Source: Kingdonia uniflora (taxonomy: Eukaryota > Streptophyta > Magnoliopsida > Ranunculales > Circaeasteraceae). Taken from it: a stretch of 64,000 bases of DNA. The DNA lies in contig JACGCM010001798.1 of assembly GCA_014058105.1 (NCBI GenBank), forward strand, positions 3,045,001-3,109,000. Direction: 5' to 3'. The stretch's first letter is position 1. Every line of letters begins with the position of its first letter. Position numbers and translations under genes: made by a program. Positions 48,677 to 58,832 of the stretch are shown here, piece by piece. The notes below the pieces were generated by a model. It made no database searches. It had not been told where the DNA came from and was given only the letters and a program-made list of their open reading frames with translations.

Positions 48677-49229
48677 TAACTTTTAGACGCCTTGTAATCC
48701 CACCAATCTTTCCAATAGAGTAAGCCTTCCAATATGTATATACATCACTCACCACATATAGTCCACCATAAAGTATGATATATAGTACCATATACTCTGA
48801 AATCCTTTTGGACTGGTTTCTGAAATCACAATCATTTCGCCGTGATCAACCTCAAACATCGGTAAAATACAACCTTAATTTTGATGTACGTAAAGTTAGG
48901 ATTTATTCAAGCAAATACAACCTTAATTTTGGGAAGTGGCGTACTAATTTCTGGAGCTAAAATTGGATGGCGACTTCTTACAAACGTTCTCAATGTGGAC
49001 AAAGCATAGAAAATCATGGTCAAAATAATCCTTAACTGGAATAGTGTTTCCACTGGAATAGATTCTGTTGGATTTTCAAAAACTTAAAGGACAAACATAT
49101 ATTTACCTCACATGGGTTTGATCGTTTGACCTCTTGGTCATTTCCTAAAGCTCCTTTTCATTTACCTTTTTTGCTTATGTAAGCCATGTGACTCTTAAAA
49201 CCCAAATAATAGCCTAAAACTTAGTTCCA

Positions 49230-49919
49230 CATTGTATAGATAATCCACAATCGAATTGAGATTAACCTAGTTAGAAGAATAATACGAAGAACACACAAAT
49301 TGGCAGGAGAATTTCCTTTTGAGCTTCAATTGCTCAATCTATTGATTTCAATTGAATTCCTCTCGAACCCTAAGTCTATCTTACAAAAACTTAGATTGAT
49401 CTAAGATCCTTTTTTTCTTGCCTAGCCTCGCCCCTTTATGAGGGTTACAAGTTTCTAGTAACAAAATAGGACAATTATGCCCTTGAAATGCCTAACATAA
49501 TGAAGGAATACAATAGTTGTTCGAACGATATGGGTTCGTTCGAACGACTGGCCAAATTAAGCCTAAAAATAGAATCAGCGTGAATTGGTCTTCTGGATCT
49601 CCAGGTCACTCAAACGACTTCCTATTTTTGCCTGAAAATAGCCACAGCGTGAATTGGTCTAATGGGCACTCTAGGTTGTTCGAACGACTTGACTATTTCG
49701 CCTAAAAATAGACTCAGCTCGAATTGGTCTTCTGGGAACTCTAGGTCGAATAGACTCGACTCGAATTGGTCGAATAGACTCGGCTAGAATTGGTCGAATA
49801 GACTCAGCTCGAACTGGTCTTCTGGGAACTCCAGGTCGTTCCTCTCATATCTCGTTCGAACTACTCCAAGGCTTGTTCGAACGAGTTTGAATGGGTTCGA
49901 TCTTCAGATCCTCCTGGAT
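49230..49919. mobile_element. Solo-LTR-like insertion in the left palindrome arm
   Basis: The right arm reads directly from CACATTG into the equivalent of TATTGAAAGTTGGG, whereas the left arm has about 690 extra bases there. The insert ends near GGATCA and contains a tandem repeat of about 65-70 bp (49535-49830) and many TTCGAACGA motifs, also seen in the copia LTRs at 58111 and 62724. No coding content. Exact ends and target repeat are not resolved; TG...CA ends are possible. Confidence 0.55.
49535..49830. repeat. Tandem repeat inside the solo-LTR-like insertion
   Basis: About three units built on CCTAAAAATAGA(A/C)TCAGC, then GTGAATTGGTCTTCTGG. They are followed by three short units (GAATAGACTCG(A/G)CT(C/A)GAATTGGTC, about 27 bp) at 49745-49815. 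Confidence 0.7.
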
Positions 49920-50255
49920 CAATAGAAAGTTGGGAATGCATATTCATATAACCTGTGGTATGTATGTACATATGGTTAAGAGAGAGTGTACATGTGTGTG
50001 AGTGTGTATGAGGGCTTTTATACCCCTTAACACACTTTGACCTCTCTCGGGCGGCTCGGTAGGCTAAGCCGGTTCGGGCAATTGGCTCTGAAGGCCCTTT
50101 GGGCTTGAGCTAGGCTCACCCTATTCTTTTTATTGAAAAGTTATTAATTCATTTCTTTGGGCTTGGGCTTAACTTTGACTTGGGCTTGGCTTGGTCTCGT
50201 ACACGTTCTCTCTCCAACAACTAGTAGGGAACTGTTTTGAAGGAAAGACTACACG

Positions 50256-50608
50256 CAGGGGTGGATTTGGGGGGCGGGGGGGGGTCACTTTTTTTTCTGC
50301 AGATTTCCCTCTTATATATACCCACATCAAAAAAATAAAAAATAAAAATAGTAACAACTTGCAAATTTCCATCCAAGCTGAAGCCCACAAGACGAGTTGA
50401 AGGCTTGAAGCCCAGCTCCACAACAAAGTAACACCCCGACTCTTTGACTCCTGATAATCCTCTCTTCATCAAATAAACACCTCCTGGCAATCCTCTATTC
50501 ATTATCATCACTTTCTCTTCATTAAACACAAATCTTCGACCTTTACCGCTCTAATTTCAAAAGAAAAAACTTTTAGGGCCCACTCCTAAATCTCGGGATC
50601 CGTCTCTG
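50256..50608. mobile_element. Small non-autonomous hAT element (353 bp) in the left palindrome arm
   Basis: Ends CAGGGGTGGATTTG and CGGGATCCGTCTCTG (inverse CAGAGACGGATCCCG) are imperfect hAT-type inverted repeats. ACTACACG (50248-50255) and ACTACACA (50609-50616) form an 8-bp target duplication with one change. The corresponding site in the right arm (near 51308-51318) lacks the element. A G run follows the left end, as in the hAT at 38197. Confidence 0.75.
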
Positions 50609-50686
50609 ACTACACATAGTCACGACTGAGTTTAAAGCTCATGCACGTTGGAGTAAAAGATAGGAGGGACGTTGTAAATTAAACTC

Positions 50687-50694
50687 TATAAAAA
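50687..50694 (+). promoter_or_regulatory. TATA box pointing into the palindrome centre
   Basis: CTCTATAAAAAGCCTC faces the axis; its mirror copy in the right arm (GGCTTTTTATAG, near 51241) also faces the axis on the other strand. A transcript from either would read across the loop and fold back. A second, outward-facing pair (TATAAAA at 51549 and its inverse near 50017) lies further out. Confidence 0.35.
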
Positions 50695-51999
50695 GCCTCA
50701 TTCGTATTCACTAAAACATACAGAAAAAATAGTTCATCTCTCTCTGAGTTGTTTTTCTCATTTTGTTCACGAGTTTTACTGAGGTGCATATCCAGTACGT
50801 AGCCTTCCGGTACTGAGGCTACCGTATACATCATATTGCTCGTTGTATCCTGGGAAGATATCAGACTGCTATTACCTGTACATGGGGTAGGTCGAAATAC
50901 TCTTTAAAAAAAGTGCAACTTATGCCTTCAGCTACTCCTGTTATTGTTGTACTGTTTACTTCGGTGTTGTTGTCTAATTATCGAAGTGTTGCAGTAGCTG
51001 GAGGCATGGGTCGCACTTTCTTTAAAGAGTATTTCGACCTACCCTAGGTACAGGTAATAACAGTATGATATTATCCCATGATACAACGAGCAATATGATG
51101 TATACGGTAGCCTTAGTACCGGAATGCTACGTACAGAATATGCACCTCGGCGAAAACTATGAACAAAATGAGAAAGACAGCTCAGAGAGAGGGAAAGAGA
51201 GATGAACTATTTTTTCTGTGTTTTAGTGAATACGAAGGAGGCTTTTTATAGTGTTTCATTTACAACGTCTCTCTTATCTTTACTAGCTTTTAACTCAGTT
51301 GTGAGTACGTGTGGTCTATCCATCGGAACAGTTCCCTACTAGTTGTTGGAGAGATAACATGTACGAGACCAAGCCAAGTCAAAGTTAAGCCCAAGCCCAA
51401 AGAAATGAATGGATAACTTTTCAATAAAAAGAATAGTGTGAGCCTAGCTACAGCCCAAAGGGCCCCAGGGCCTCCAGAGCTGATTGTCCGAGCCCGAACC
51501 GGCTCGGCCTACTGGGCCACCCGAGAGAGGTCCAAGTGTGTTAAGGGGTATAAAAGCCCTCCTACACACTCACACACATGTACACTCTCTCTCTTAACCA
51601 TATGTACATACATATCATACATACCATAGGTTATATGAATATGCATTCCCAACTTTCAATACAATGTGAGACTAAGTTTTAGGCTATTATTTGGGTTTTA
51701 AGAGTCACATGGCTTACATAAGCAAAAGAGGTGAATGAAAAAGAGTTTTAGGAAATGACCAAGAGGTCAAATGATCAAACCCATGTGAGGTATATATATG
51801 TTTGTCCTTTAAGTTTTTAAAAATCCAACAAAATCTATTCCAGTGGAAACACTATTCCAGTTAAGGATGATTTTCTGTGCTTTGTCCACATTGGGAACGT
51901 TTATAAGAAGTCGCCATCCAATTTTAACTTCAGAAATCAGTATGCCACTTCCCAAAATTAAGGTTGTATTTGCTTGAATAAATCCTAACTTTACTTATA

Positions 52000-52375
52000 G
52001 AAACTACTAGTGGAAGCAATGAATAAAAATAAACGTACCTAATCTTTATTAATCGACTAACAAGAACATAAAAATTAGATCTTTTTTTTTCTCTCTCTAC
52101 CCTTCTACTACGGTTTTATTTCAAACTCCAACTATACTTACTTCTATCCCAAGACTTCCCTTTATATAGAAAAAGCCTCTCCTTCTCAAACCCTACTTCC
52201 CCCAAAATAGAAAACATATCTAACTAGAATCTATGCATACTAGGAAACTAAAAGTCGGACCCACGATAAGTATGCCAAGTAGGAAATGCCCATGATAGGT
52301 CGTGGTCGATACGGCCACGATTCATATCATTTACATACATCATTTATAATCTTGAGGCGTAAGGCACTGACGTTT
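52000..52375. other. Insert in the right palindrome arm
   Basis: Between CCTAACTTTAC and GTTGATCACGGCG the right arm has about 370 bp not present in the left arm, and lacks about 30 bp that the left arm has. It contains a CT-rich tract and TATATAG-type sequence. No terminal repeats were found, so it may be an indel/replacement rather than a clean transposon insertion. Confidence 0.45.
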
Positions 52376-52553
52376 GACGTTGATCACGGCGAAATGAATG
52401 AAATTTCAAAACTAGTCCAAAAGGATTTCAGAGTATATGGTAGTATATATCATACTTTATGGTGGACTATATGTGGTGAGTGATATATATACATATTGAA
52501 AGGCTTACTCTATTGGAAAGATTGGTGGGATTACGAGGTATCTATAAGTTAAA

Positions 52554-53023
52554 TGCTGTACTGTTTACCTGAGTACTACTTCGGTGTTGTTGTTGTCTAA
52601 TTATCAAAGTGTTGTGGTGTTGCTGTTAATTACCAAAGCCTTGCTGCTCTTCTTCACTTTTCCCACTTCCTGAATTCTGAGTTACTGTTTCAACTTGGGA
52701 AAGCTATAATAGGTTCTTTACATTATTTCTACAGATTCCCAATCAGATTTTACATAACTTTTGAAAATATCTTTTACTACAAGATTTTTCTATATTAAAT
52801 AGGATGAAGTTAACAAGGTTTTTTCGTTAAATAACATGCACTAATATTTTTTTACTAAATCTGCTTGGAATTGTTGAGATTTTGAAGGTCAGATATATGT
52901 TGCTACCATGAAACTTATTATGTTGATATTGTGGCCATCAATTGCTCGGGCAAAGAATGTGCGTGAAGGTACAGTTCAACCCTATCAGTTTAATTCGGAG
53001 GCCTAAGCCTAGACTCGTTACAA
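52554..53023. other. Flank of the palindrome, duplicates the central loop
   Basis: TGTACTGTTTACC and CTTCGGTGTTGTTG...TCTAATTATCAAAGTGTTG at 52558-52615 repeat the loop sequence at 50952-50993. Nothing else is recognised. Confidence 0.55.
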
Positions 53024-53345
53024 ACTCAATATGGATGGTAGTGCTAAAGGAAACCTTAGTATTGAGATGGTGCTTAACCTAATATTAGTCATAGGAACAT
53101 TCCTCTAAGCGGCAAGATAACTCAATTTAGTAGATCGGACTTTGCTCTTGGTAGAGAATAGATAAAAATTAACTTGTGGGCTAGTTTCATACCAAAACTT
53201 AGATTCCTTGGAATAATAAAAGTGTTTGAAATATGGTTCTGACTGAGGTCATACTATGCAAATTAAGGTTAGTGACATTAGTCATATCTACATGGAAAGC
53301 TATTCACGTACAGACGCTCTAGCAAAACATAGGCGGAGTGCAAGG
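53024..53345 (+). pseudogene. RNase H (RVT_3) fragment of a LINE or domesticated gene
   Basis: Reads YKLNMDGSAKGNLSIEMV at the start and HIYMESYSRTDALAKH near the end. These are the first Asp motif and the final DALA motif of plant RVT_3-type RNase H. The middle is broken by stops and a shift. It is isolated, without reverse transcriptase. Confidence 0.6.
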
Positions 53346-54016
53346 TAGTAAATCATCATCTTTAAGCTATATTCTCTCTTGAAAATTCTAGGTCAAGTCA
53401 GATTAGAGAAAAGTTTGGTCTTTGTCACTTTCTATTAAGAACTCAAAAGGTTATTTGATGCTTATAAAAAAGGGTTATTTGACGTTACATTAAGTAATAC
53501 TATAAAGAATACATATGTATCATGTGAGTTCACAAGAAATATATAATAGCATAACTGAAGACAAAAGAACAACAACAACATCATACATACCAACATATCT
53601 TAGCGAATATCACAATACCACTGCCAAACAATGAACGGATAACCCACTCGGTATCATGCTGCTTACAAATCACCTTCCACTCCCAAAACAGAAGCAGATT
53701 CCCTCCAATGTTACCAATGGTTGCACAACAATGAGCCTGCAGCTTTCTCCAACATTGTAAGTCCATTCCAAAAAAAAAGTTCATTCTTCTTGTTTAAGAG
53801 TAAAGCTCTTTTTTTTACTCTCAATGCCATCAAAACACTTCCCAAAATAATTGCTACTATACAGTACGTTACAACAACAACAGCCCTACCTTTCCAGTTC
53901 CTTCAATGTGTAGTCCCATGACCAATCCACCGGATTGTAACGCCTCATCAATCCTCCAAGGCGTAAAAATTATTCGTCCATGTTACACTCCCGTGCAAAA
54001 TACAGTTAAATGAGTA
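53346..54016. other. Interval downstream of SKIP6
   Basis: 3' flank of the SKIP6 gene. A minus-strand open stretch at 53784-53581 contains ATIGNIGGNLLLFWE, which resembles the end segment of kelch proteins (compare ATMANVGGKLFVVWE in SKIP6 itself). It could be a fragment of a tandem duplicate, but only this short piece agrees. Confidence 0.3.
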
Positions 54017-55099
54017 TCATAATCCGACACCCAAACAATGAACAACTGATGATCCGCGCGGTAAAGCAAGAATCACTTGTGACCACATAAGCAAACCCCT
54101 CAACCCACCACAACTATCCTTGTGCACCTCAACCTCCGCACACGAAATCTCCACACCATTCCCATTCTCCTTCCCCTCCCATACTACAAACAACTTCCCT
54201 CCGACATTTGCCATTGTCGCACCACACAAGAACTTAGGCAAATCCTTCTCCAAGCCCTTCAACTCTTTCCACTTACACTCTTTCACATCAAAACCTCTTA
54301 TCTTCCCTAAATAATCATAACAATACAATACCTCATCGACCACCGCAGCTCTACCTCTCCACCCCATATCAAGCTCCGTCGATACATACCCCCACGACTC
54401 CTCCACCGGATCAAAAACAACACCCCCTCGATCCTCCATTGCGTAAAACTTACCCCCCATTACAGCACTCCCATGCATCCACTTCTCTCGAACCTCAATC
54501 GGACTCTCAATAGGCGTCCACAACCCCATCAAAGGGTCATAAACCTCTGCCCAGTTCTTTGACCTCACCCAACAATCAACCAAACAACCCCCAAGAACAT
54601 ATATTTTCTCATTTACAACCCCGGCCGCCGCGAACTCTCTCCCAACTCTCATTTTTACCCCCATTTCCCACTTATTTACACAACAATCAAATACCCAAAC
54701 ATGGGGTAAAGGGTTTTCATTGATGGATCCCCCGATCACAAAGATCTTCGAGTGGAGGACAGCGGAGACGGAACCGATGGATTGAGAGGGGATTGGGGGA
54801 AGGGGGAAGAGGGTTTTGGGGGGTGAGGTTGAAGGGTCGAGAACAAACCATTTGAAGGAGGAACCATGGATGCGAATGTTGATGTAGAGGAGGTGCGGTT
54901 GTTGTTGAGAAGGAGAGTTGAGGAGGAGAGATCGAGAGGCGAAGAGGAGAGGGGATTGGAGGATGGATTTCCATGATTTGGAGACGAGAGAGAGATTTGG
55001 GTGATGGAAATGTGGGATTCTTGCTATGATTTGGAGGGAGATATCGTCGGGTAGGTTTGGGAGGAGGAGAGTAGACTGAGAAGAAGAAGATGTCTCCAT
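54017..55099 (-). CDS. SKIP6: F-box/kelch-repeat protein, SKIP6-like
   Basis: Substrate-recognition subunit of an SCF (SKP1-CUL1-F-box) E3 ubiquitin ligase. Single exon, 360 codons, close to the family size. A Ser-rich N-terminus is followed by the F-box (about residues 12-55: LPNLPDDISLQIIARIP, SLVSKSWKSIL). Kelch repeats follow (about 105-300), with IFVIGGSINENPLPHVWVFD, IYVLGGCLVD, YDPLMGLW and FYAMEDRGGVVFDP, then CYDYLGKIRGFD. The C-terminus is VVHCLGVGL. The frame is fully open and the start codon is the first ATG after an in-frame-open leader. No distinctive core promoter lies directly upstream because a LINE fragment begins about 40 bp before the ATG. Its neighbour is shikimate kinase, as for At2g21950 and At2g21940. 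Substrate unknown. Confidence 0.92.
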   Translation of the reverse strand: METSSSSQSTLLLPNLPDDISLQIIARIPHFHHPNLSLVSKSWKSILQSPLLFASRSLLLNSPSQQQPHLLYINIRIHGSSFKWFVLDPSTSPPKTLFPLPPIPSQSIGSVSAVLHSKIFVIGGSINENPLPHVWVFDCCVNKWEMGVKMRVGREFAAAGVVNEKIYVLGGCLVDCWVRSKNWAEVYDPLMGLWTPIESPIEVREKWMHGSAVMGGKFYAMEDRGGVVFDPVEESWGYVSTELDMGWRGRAAVVDEVLYCYDYLGKIRGFDVKECKWKELKGLEKDLPKFLCGATMANVGGKLFVVWEGKENGNGVEISCAEVEVHKDSCGGLRGLLMWSQVILALPRGSSVVHCLGVGL

Positions 55100-55136
55100 T
55101 ATCTTTCTCAGGAATATCTATGAGAGACTCAATCAT

Positions 55137-56090
55137 ATAAAGCGGTCCAGGATGGGATCCCCAAAACGCTTAACCTCTAGCACGGCGCCACAGACTGGGA
55201 CACTAACTGCCCACGATGCGGCTCTGAGATTGAATCGACTTCTCACGCTCTTTTCTTCTGCACCAAAATTCATAACATTTGGTTTGAGTCTGACCTGGCC
55301 TTGAACTTCAGTTCTTGGAACTACTCCGACTGCATCTACACGATCATCCAGCGGTGTTTTCTCCTCTCTCAAAGAGCCTCAAACTTGTTAGCCTTTTGCA
55401 GTACCCTTAGCACAATTATGTACGCTATCTGGACTAGCAGAAATCAATTGGTCTTCGAAGGGAAGATTCAGACCACAAGAGAGACGCTGGCCAAGGCAAA
55501 GAGGTTTCTTTTTTATTGTACCAAAAATTTCTTTCCCCATCCGACCTCCAGGCCTCCCCAACGCCAGGCCGAGATCTCAGCTGGCTGGCACGTCCTCAAC
55601 GTCGATGCCTCCTAGTCTGCCCGTAACAGACTGGGAGGGACTAGTTTAGTTATTAAAACTCACCAAAATATGGTTGTTTGTGCAGGTTGCGGTTCCACAA
55701 GGGCAGACGATCCGGAAGAAGTAGAGGCAGTTGCAGTAGTCTGAGGGATGGAGGCGGCGCTAAGTTTCGGTCTGCATAGGGTCCTCCTTTTGACGGACTT
55801 CCAGAGGCTGGTTTCGACTTTCAGAGATCGGATAGATGACCTCTCCTGGGGCGCTTTGACCTTGGCTCCAGATACCCGTGCGCTTGCTTCCCGTTTTGAG
55901 GATTTTCGTTTTGAGTTTGTTCATAGATCTTGTAATTATGAAGCACATTACCTGGCTGCTAAGGGTGCATGTACCCCCAATTTTGTGTTCTCGGAGGGCC
56001 AGGAGGCCTCCGCTTTTGTTAACTCTTTTATGCCTGACCAATAGATCGGGTTTATTTTTATTGATTGCGTTCCTTTGCTTAAAAAAAATT
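55137..56090 (+). mobile_element. 5'-truncated LINE (zf-RVT plus RNase H end)
   Basis: The translated frame shows the zf-RVT knuckle CPRCGSEIESTSHALFFC at 55208-55261, then a linker (55301-55600), then an RVT_3 RNase H: HVLNVDAS, GGTSLVIKTHQ, EAALSFGLHRVLLLTDFQ and FVHRSCNYEAHYLA. In-frame TAG (55613) and TGA (55741) interrupt it. A short A run (56081-56088) follows the coding end, and ATATAA occurs on both sides (55134-55139 and 56091-56096), a plausible target duplication. The reverse transcriptase is missing, so this is a dead-on-arrival insertion. Confidence 0.7.
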
Positions 56091-56096
56091 ATATAA

Positions 56097-56357
56097 GGCC
56101 ATGTTTGTTTTTATTTTGGGTGAGAAGAGGTAGGAAATTTTGAGGTTAGAAGATTGGAAAAAACTCGCATGCGTTTGGCTGAATGTTAGAACTTGTACTT
56201 AAAATCCTGACTTCTAACTTCAACTTCTCACTAGTCTGTTTGGCTGAACCATCTAATTTGACCACAGATTAAAAATTTCTTCACAAAAACATCAAAAATA
56301 TATATAAACCGCATTTTCCTTTCTAATTCATTATATATTAATGAGGTAGAGAGAGTA

Positions 56358-56400
<43 letters not shown>

Positions 56401-57181
56401 AAGAGTTGTATGAGGGTTGGAGAGAGAGGTGGGAAAGAGAGGGGATTGAAAGAGATGTGAGAGGGAAAGGTAGAGAGATAAGGGGGGGAGAGAAAAAAAA
56501 GAGGGGAAAGAAAGAGAGGTGTGAGGGAGAGGTAGAGAGAGAGTTGCATGAGGGTGGGAGAGAGAGGTGTGAGAGAGAGGGGATAGAAAGAGAGGTGAAA
56601 GGGAGAGGTAAAGAGATAAGGGAGAGAGAGAGAAAGTTGTATGAGGGTGGGAGAGAGAGGGAATATAGATAGAGATATGGGAGAGAGAGAGGTAGGAGAG
56701 AGTGAAAGGTAAGATGGAGAGGTAGAGAGATAGGGGAGGGAGAGAGATAGGTGGAGAGAGAGAGAAAGATAAGGGAGAGGGAGAGAGAGGGGGAGGGGGT
56801 AACGTTGGGTGGGTTTTTATTTGGCTTATTTGGGGTTAATATGACTTTTCATTCTGCAGATTTACCCCAAAATACCCTCACTTAAATCGGTCACGGGTGT
56901 GGGAAATGACCAAACTACGGTATAGCGGGGAAACGACCAGTCAAAGCCAAACTGGAATTTTTTTGGTTGGAAGTCAACTCAAAAAACTTCAGAGGGGGGG
57001 GGGGGGTGAAGTTTTTAGGTTGGAAGTAGGCCAAACTTCCAACCAAACTTCTAGTTTTCATTTTTTCTGGAGAGAATTCCTACTTTTATATAATAATAAA
57101 AAACAAACAAACATGTCAAAGGTGAGAAGTTTCCAAAAGATCACACCTCTTCTCACCCTTGACCAAAAAACAAACATGGCC
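56097..57181. mobile_element. Non-autonomous PIF/Harbinger-type element (1.1 kb)
   Basis: Ends GGCCATGTTTGTTTTTATTT and AAAACAAACATGGCC are terminal inverted repeats extending inward (GGGTGAGAAGAGGT against ACCTCTTCTCACCC). TAA flanks both sides (56094-56096 and 57182-57184). No transposase. The interior includes a long AT/AG microsatellite block, which explains its unusual length. Confidence 0.8.
56360..56800. repeat. (AT)n/(AG)n microsatellite block
   Basis: (TA)n at 56362-56388 continues into a purine-only strand of GAGAGA, GAGGTGGGAGAGAG and GGTAGAGAGATA units for about 400 bp. The long open frames read through it are low-complexity artefacts. Confidence 0.9.
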
Positions 57182-57184
57182 TAA

Positions 57185-57984
57185 GCTGAAGAGAATGGAG
57201 AAGGGAGAGAAAAATAAAATTAGGAGACTGGACTCTGGAAGTATAGGATAACAACTCGGATAACAGGAGAAGTGAATAAGAGATTTGAGTGTAAATAATA
57301 CATAGAGATGGAGAAGAGAAGAAGAAGAAGAAGAAGAAGAAGAAGAAGCGATTACAGGCGGAAAGACACATTTTGTAACATCTTTAGCTTTTCACTAGAT
57401 CTATATTGAAGAGCGGTTAACATGGTTTAGGCCTTTGAGTGATCCTACTTGAGTTGATGGGGGCATTGAGAACTCTAGAAAGAGTCCGTAAGAATTGCTT
57501 AGATCTCTGAATTGAGTATTGTCTGCAATCTAAGATGTTTCATGGCTGCTTTCTTTCTTGTCTCAAAAGCCTCTAATTTTTTTCTACACATCTATACTGC
57601 TAAAGGAAAAGCATTGGAATGAGAACTCATATCGGCCGTCGATCAGAATCCCCTACACAAGCTTAGGATTATCAAAGGTTATATTTATAACCTCAAAATG
57701 AGGATTTAATGATGGTTATTGGATATATTCGGCAACACATGTTTTTCTCCTGCCTAACTTACCCTTGTCAAAAATAAACTTTTAGTCTAAAATAGGTTTA
57801 CGAATTTGTCATATGTCAATTGTTAGAGGGTAGTATTGTATTCCACATTTTGCCCCTGCAATTCTTGAAAGGTGTTAAGGTATTTTCGGGTTTGAGGACT
57901 CCTCTCTCTCTCAACCTTGAGGGCTCCTCTCCTCATCTTGGGAAGTAGGGTATTATTGGTCGAAGAAGACGGTCCGGGAACACC
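57185..57984. other. Intergenic, with a (GAA)n run
   Basis: A (GAA)n microsatellite lies at 57317-57349. No gene is recognised. Positions 57897-57960 are CT-rich and could be the start of the retrocopy next to it. Confidence 0.5.
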
Positions 57985-58110
57985 AAATCTCTGCATTATC
58001 TTCAAATCAAACTCACTAAAACCACTATTTAAACCGTTAACCTCTATTTCCTCTAAAACCCTAATTCGCTATGAACTCGTAATCCTCCCCGATGGCGACA
58101 AGGTTGGAGA

Positions 58111-58717
58111 TGTTGAGAATCGAGGTAGCTACTCTCCTCTCTGACAAGAACGATACGCGGAATAAGCCCTAACAAAATAATTAACCAAGCAAGAACAGTA
58201 AAGAACACAAGAAAGGTTTCCCAGACGAGGGAAGTGGAAAACCCTTGCGGATGAAAAACTACTCCCCACGAACAATTCACTATGATATCAAATAGGTTAC
58301 AATGATCTCTCAAGCTTCTCAAGCTTTAATGGAGTCTCTTCAAACCCTAGCCTCTCTAAGATTAAACTCACTAAAAGATGGCTAACAAAATAACCTAAGT
58401 CCTCTTTATATACTAGAGGACTAAATAAGAGTAGTGCGGATCTCGAGGAAGAACCCAACGTCTCAAAATATACATCTAGTGCAAACCTACGCCGTTCGAA
58501 CGACTCCAACCTCGTTCGAGCGACTTTGCGATAGTTGGTCTTGAGCCCTAGAAACTTAACATCTCGTTCGAATAGGATTGACTCCTGGGCCAAAAATCCA
58601 GTGAGTACAAAAAAGTTTGTTTGAACGACTTTGAAGCTCGCTCGAACGACTCGATCGAACGACTTCCTTCTTCGTTCGAACGACTTCGACAATCTTGATT
58701 AGAGTTCATACCCAACA
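58111..58717 (-). repeat. 3' LTR of the copia element
   Basis: 607 bp, TGTTGAG...CCCAACA. Contains about seven variants of TCGTTCGAACGAC between 58490 and 58690. A PPT-like purine tract (element strand AAGTGAGAGAT) lies directly inside. Confidence 0.93.
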
Positions 58718-58832
58718 ATCTCTCACTTGAAATCTAATCCCGTAACCCATCTCCAGATCTCCCAATGAATTGCTCGCACTACCTGGACCTTTAATCTTGA
58801 AGACCCACAGAAGTTATACATGTCGTCAACTT

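Larger units (their letters stand above)
48677..52553. repeat. Long interrupted palindrome, axis near 50965
   Basis: Inverse matches can be followed in order: 50617-50936 with 50995-51300; 49920-50247 with 51330-51661; 48880-49229 with 51662-52000; 48677-48880 with 52376-52553. Examples: CCTACTAGTTGTTGGAGAGA (51345) against the inverse of TCTCTCCAACAACTAGTAGG (50209), and GGGTATAAAAGCCCTC (51547) against GAGGGCTTTTATACCCC (50011). The loop is about 58 bp. Breaks are caused by insertions at 49230-49919 and 50256-50608 (left arm) and about 52000-52375 (right arm). Arm content (TATA boxes, TGTTGGAGAGA start) looks LTR-like. The arms differ by scattered substitutions, so the structure is old. Confidence 0.88.

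Noticed and set aside
54120..54314. Plus-strand ORFs opposite SKIP6
   Set aside because: Shadow frames of a clear F-box/kelch gene; no motif of their own.
55133..55372. Minus-strand ORF upstream of SKIP6 as a possible extra exon
   Set aside because: Lies wholly inside the LINE zf-RVT region on the wrong strand; no splice junction to SKIP6.
56331..56672. Open frames rich in Glu/Arg/Gly or Leu/Ser
   Set aside because: Simple translation of the AT/AG microsatellite block in both strands.
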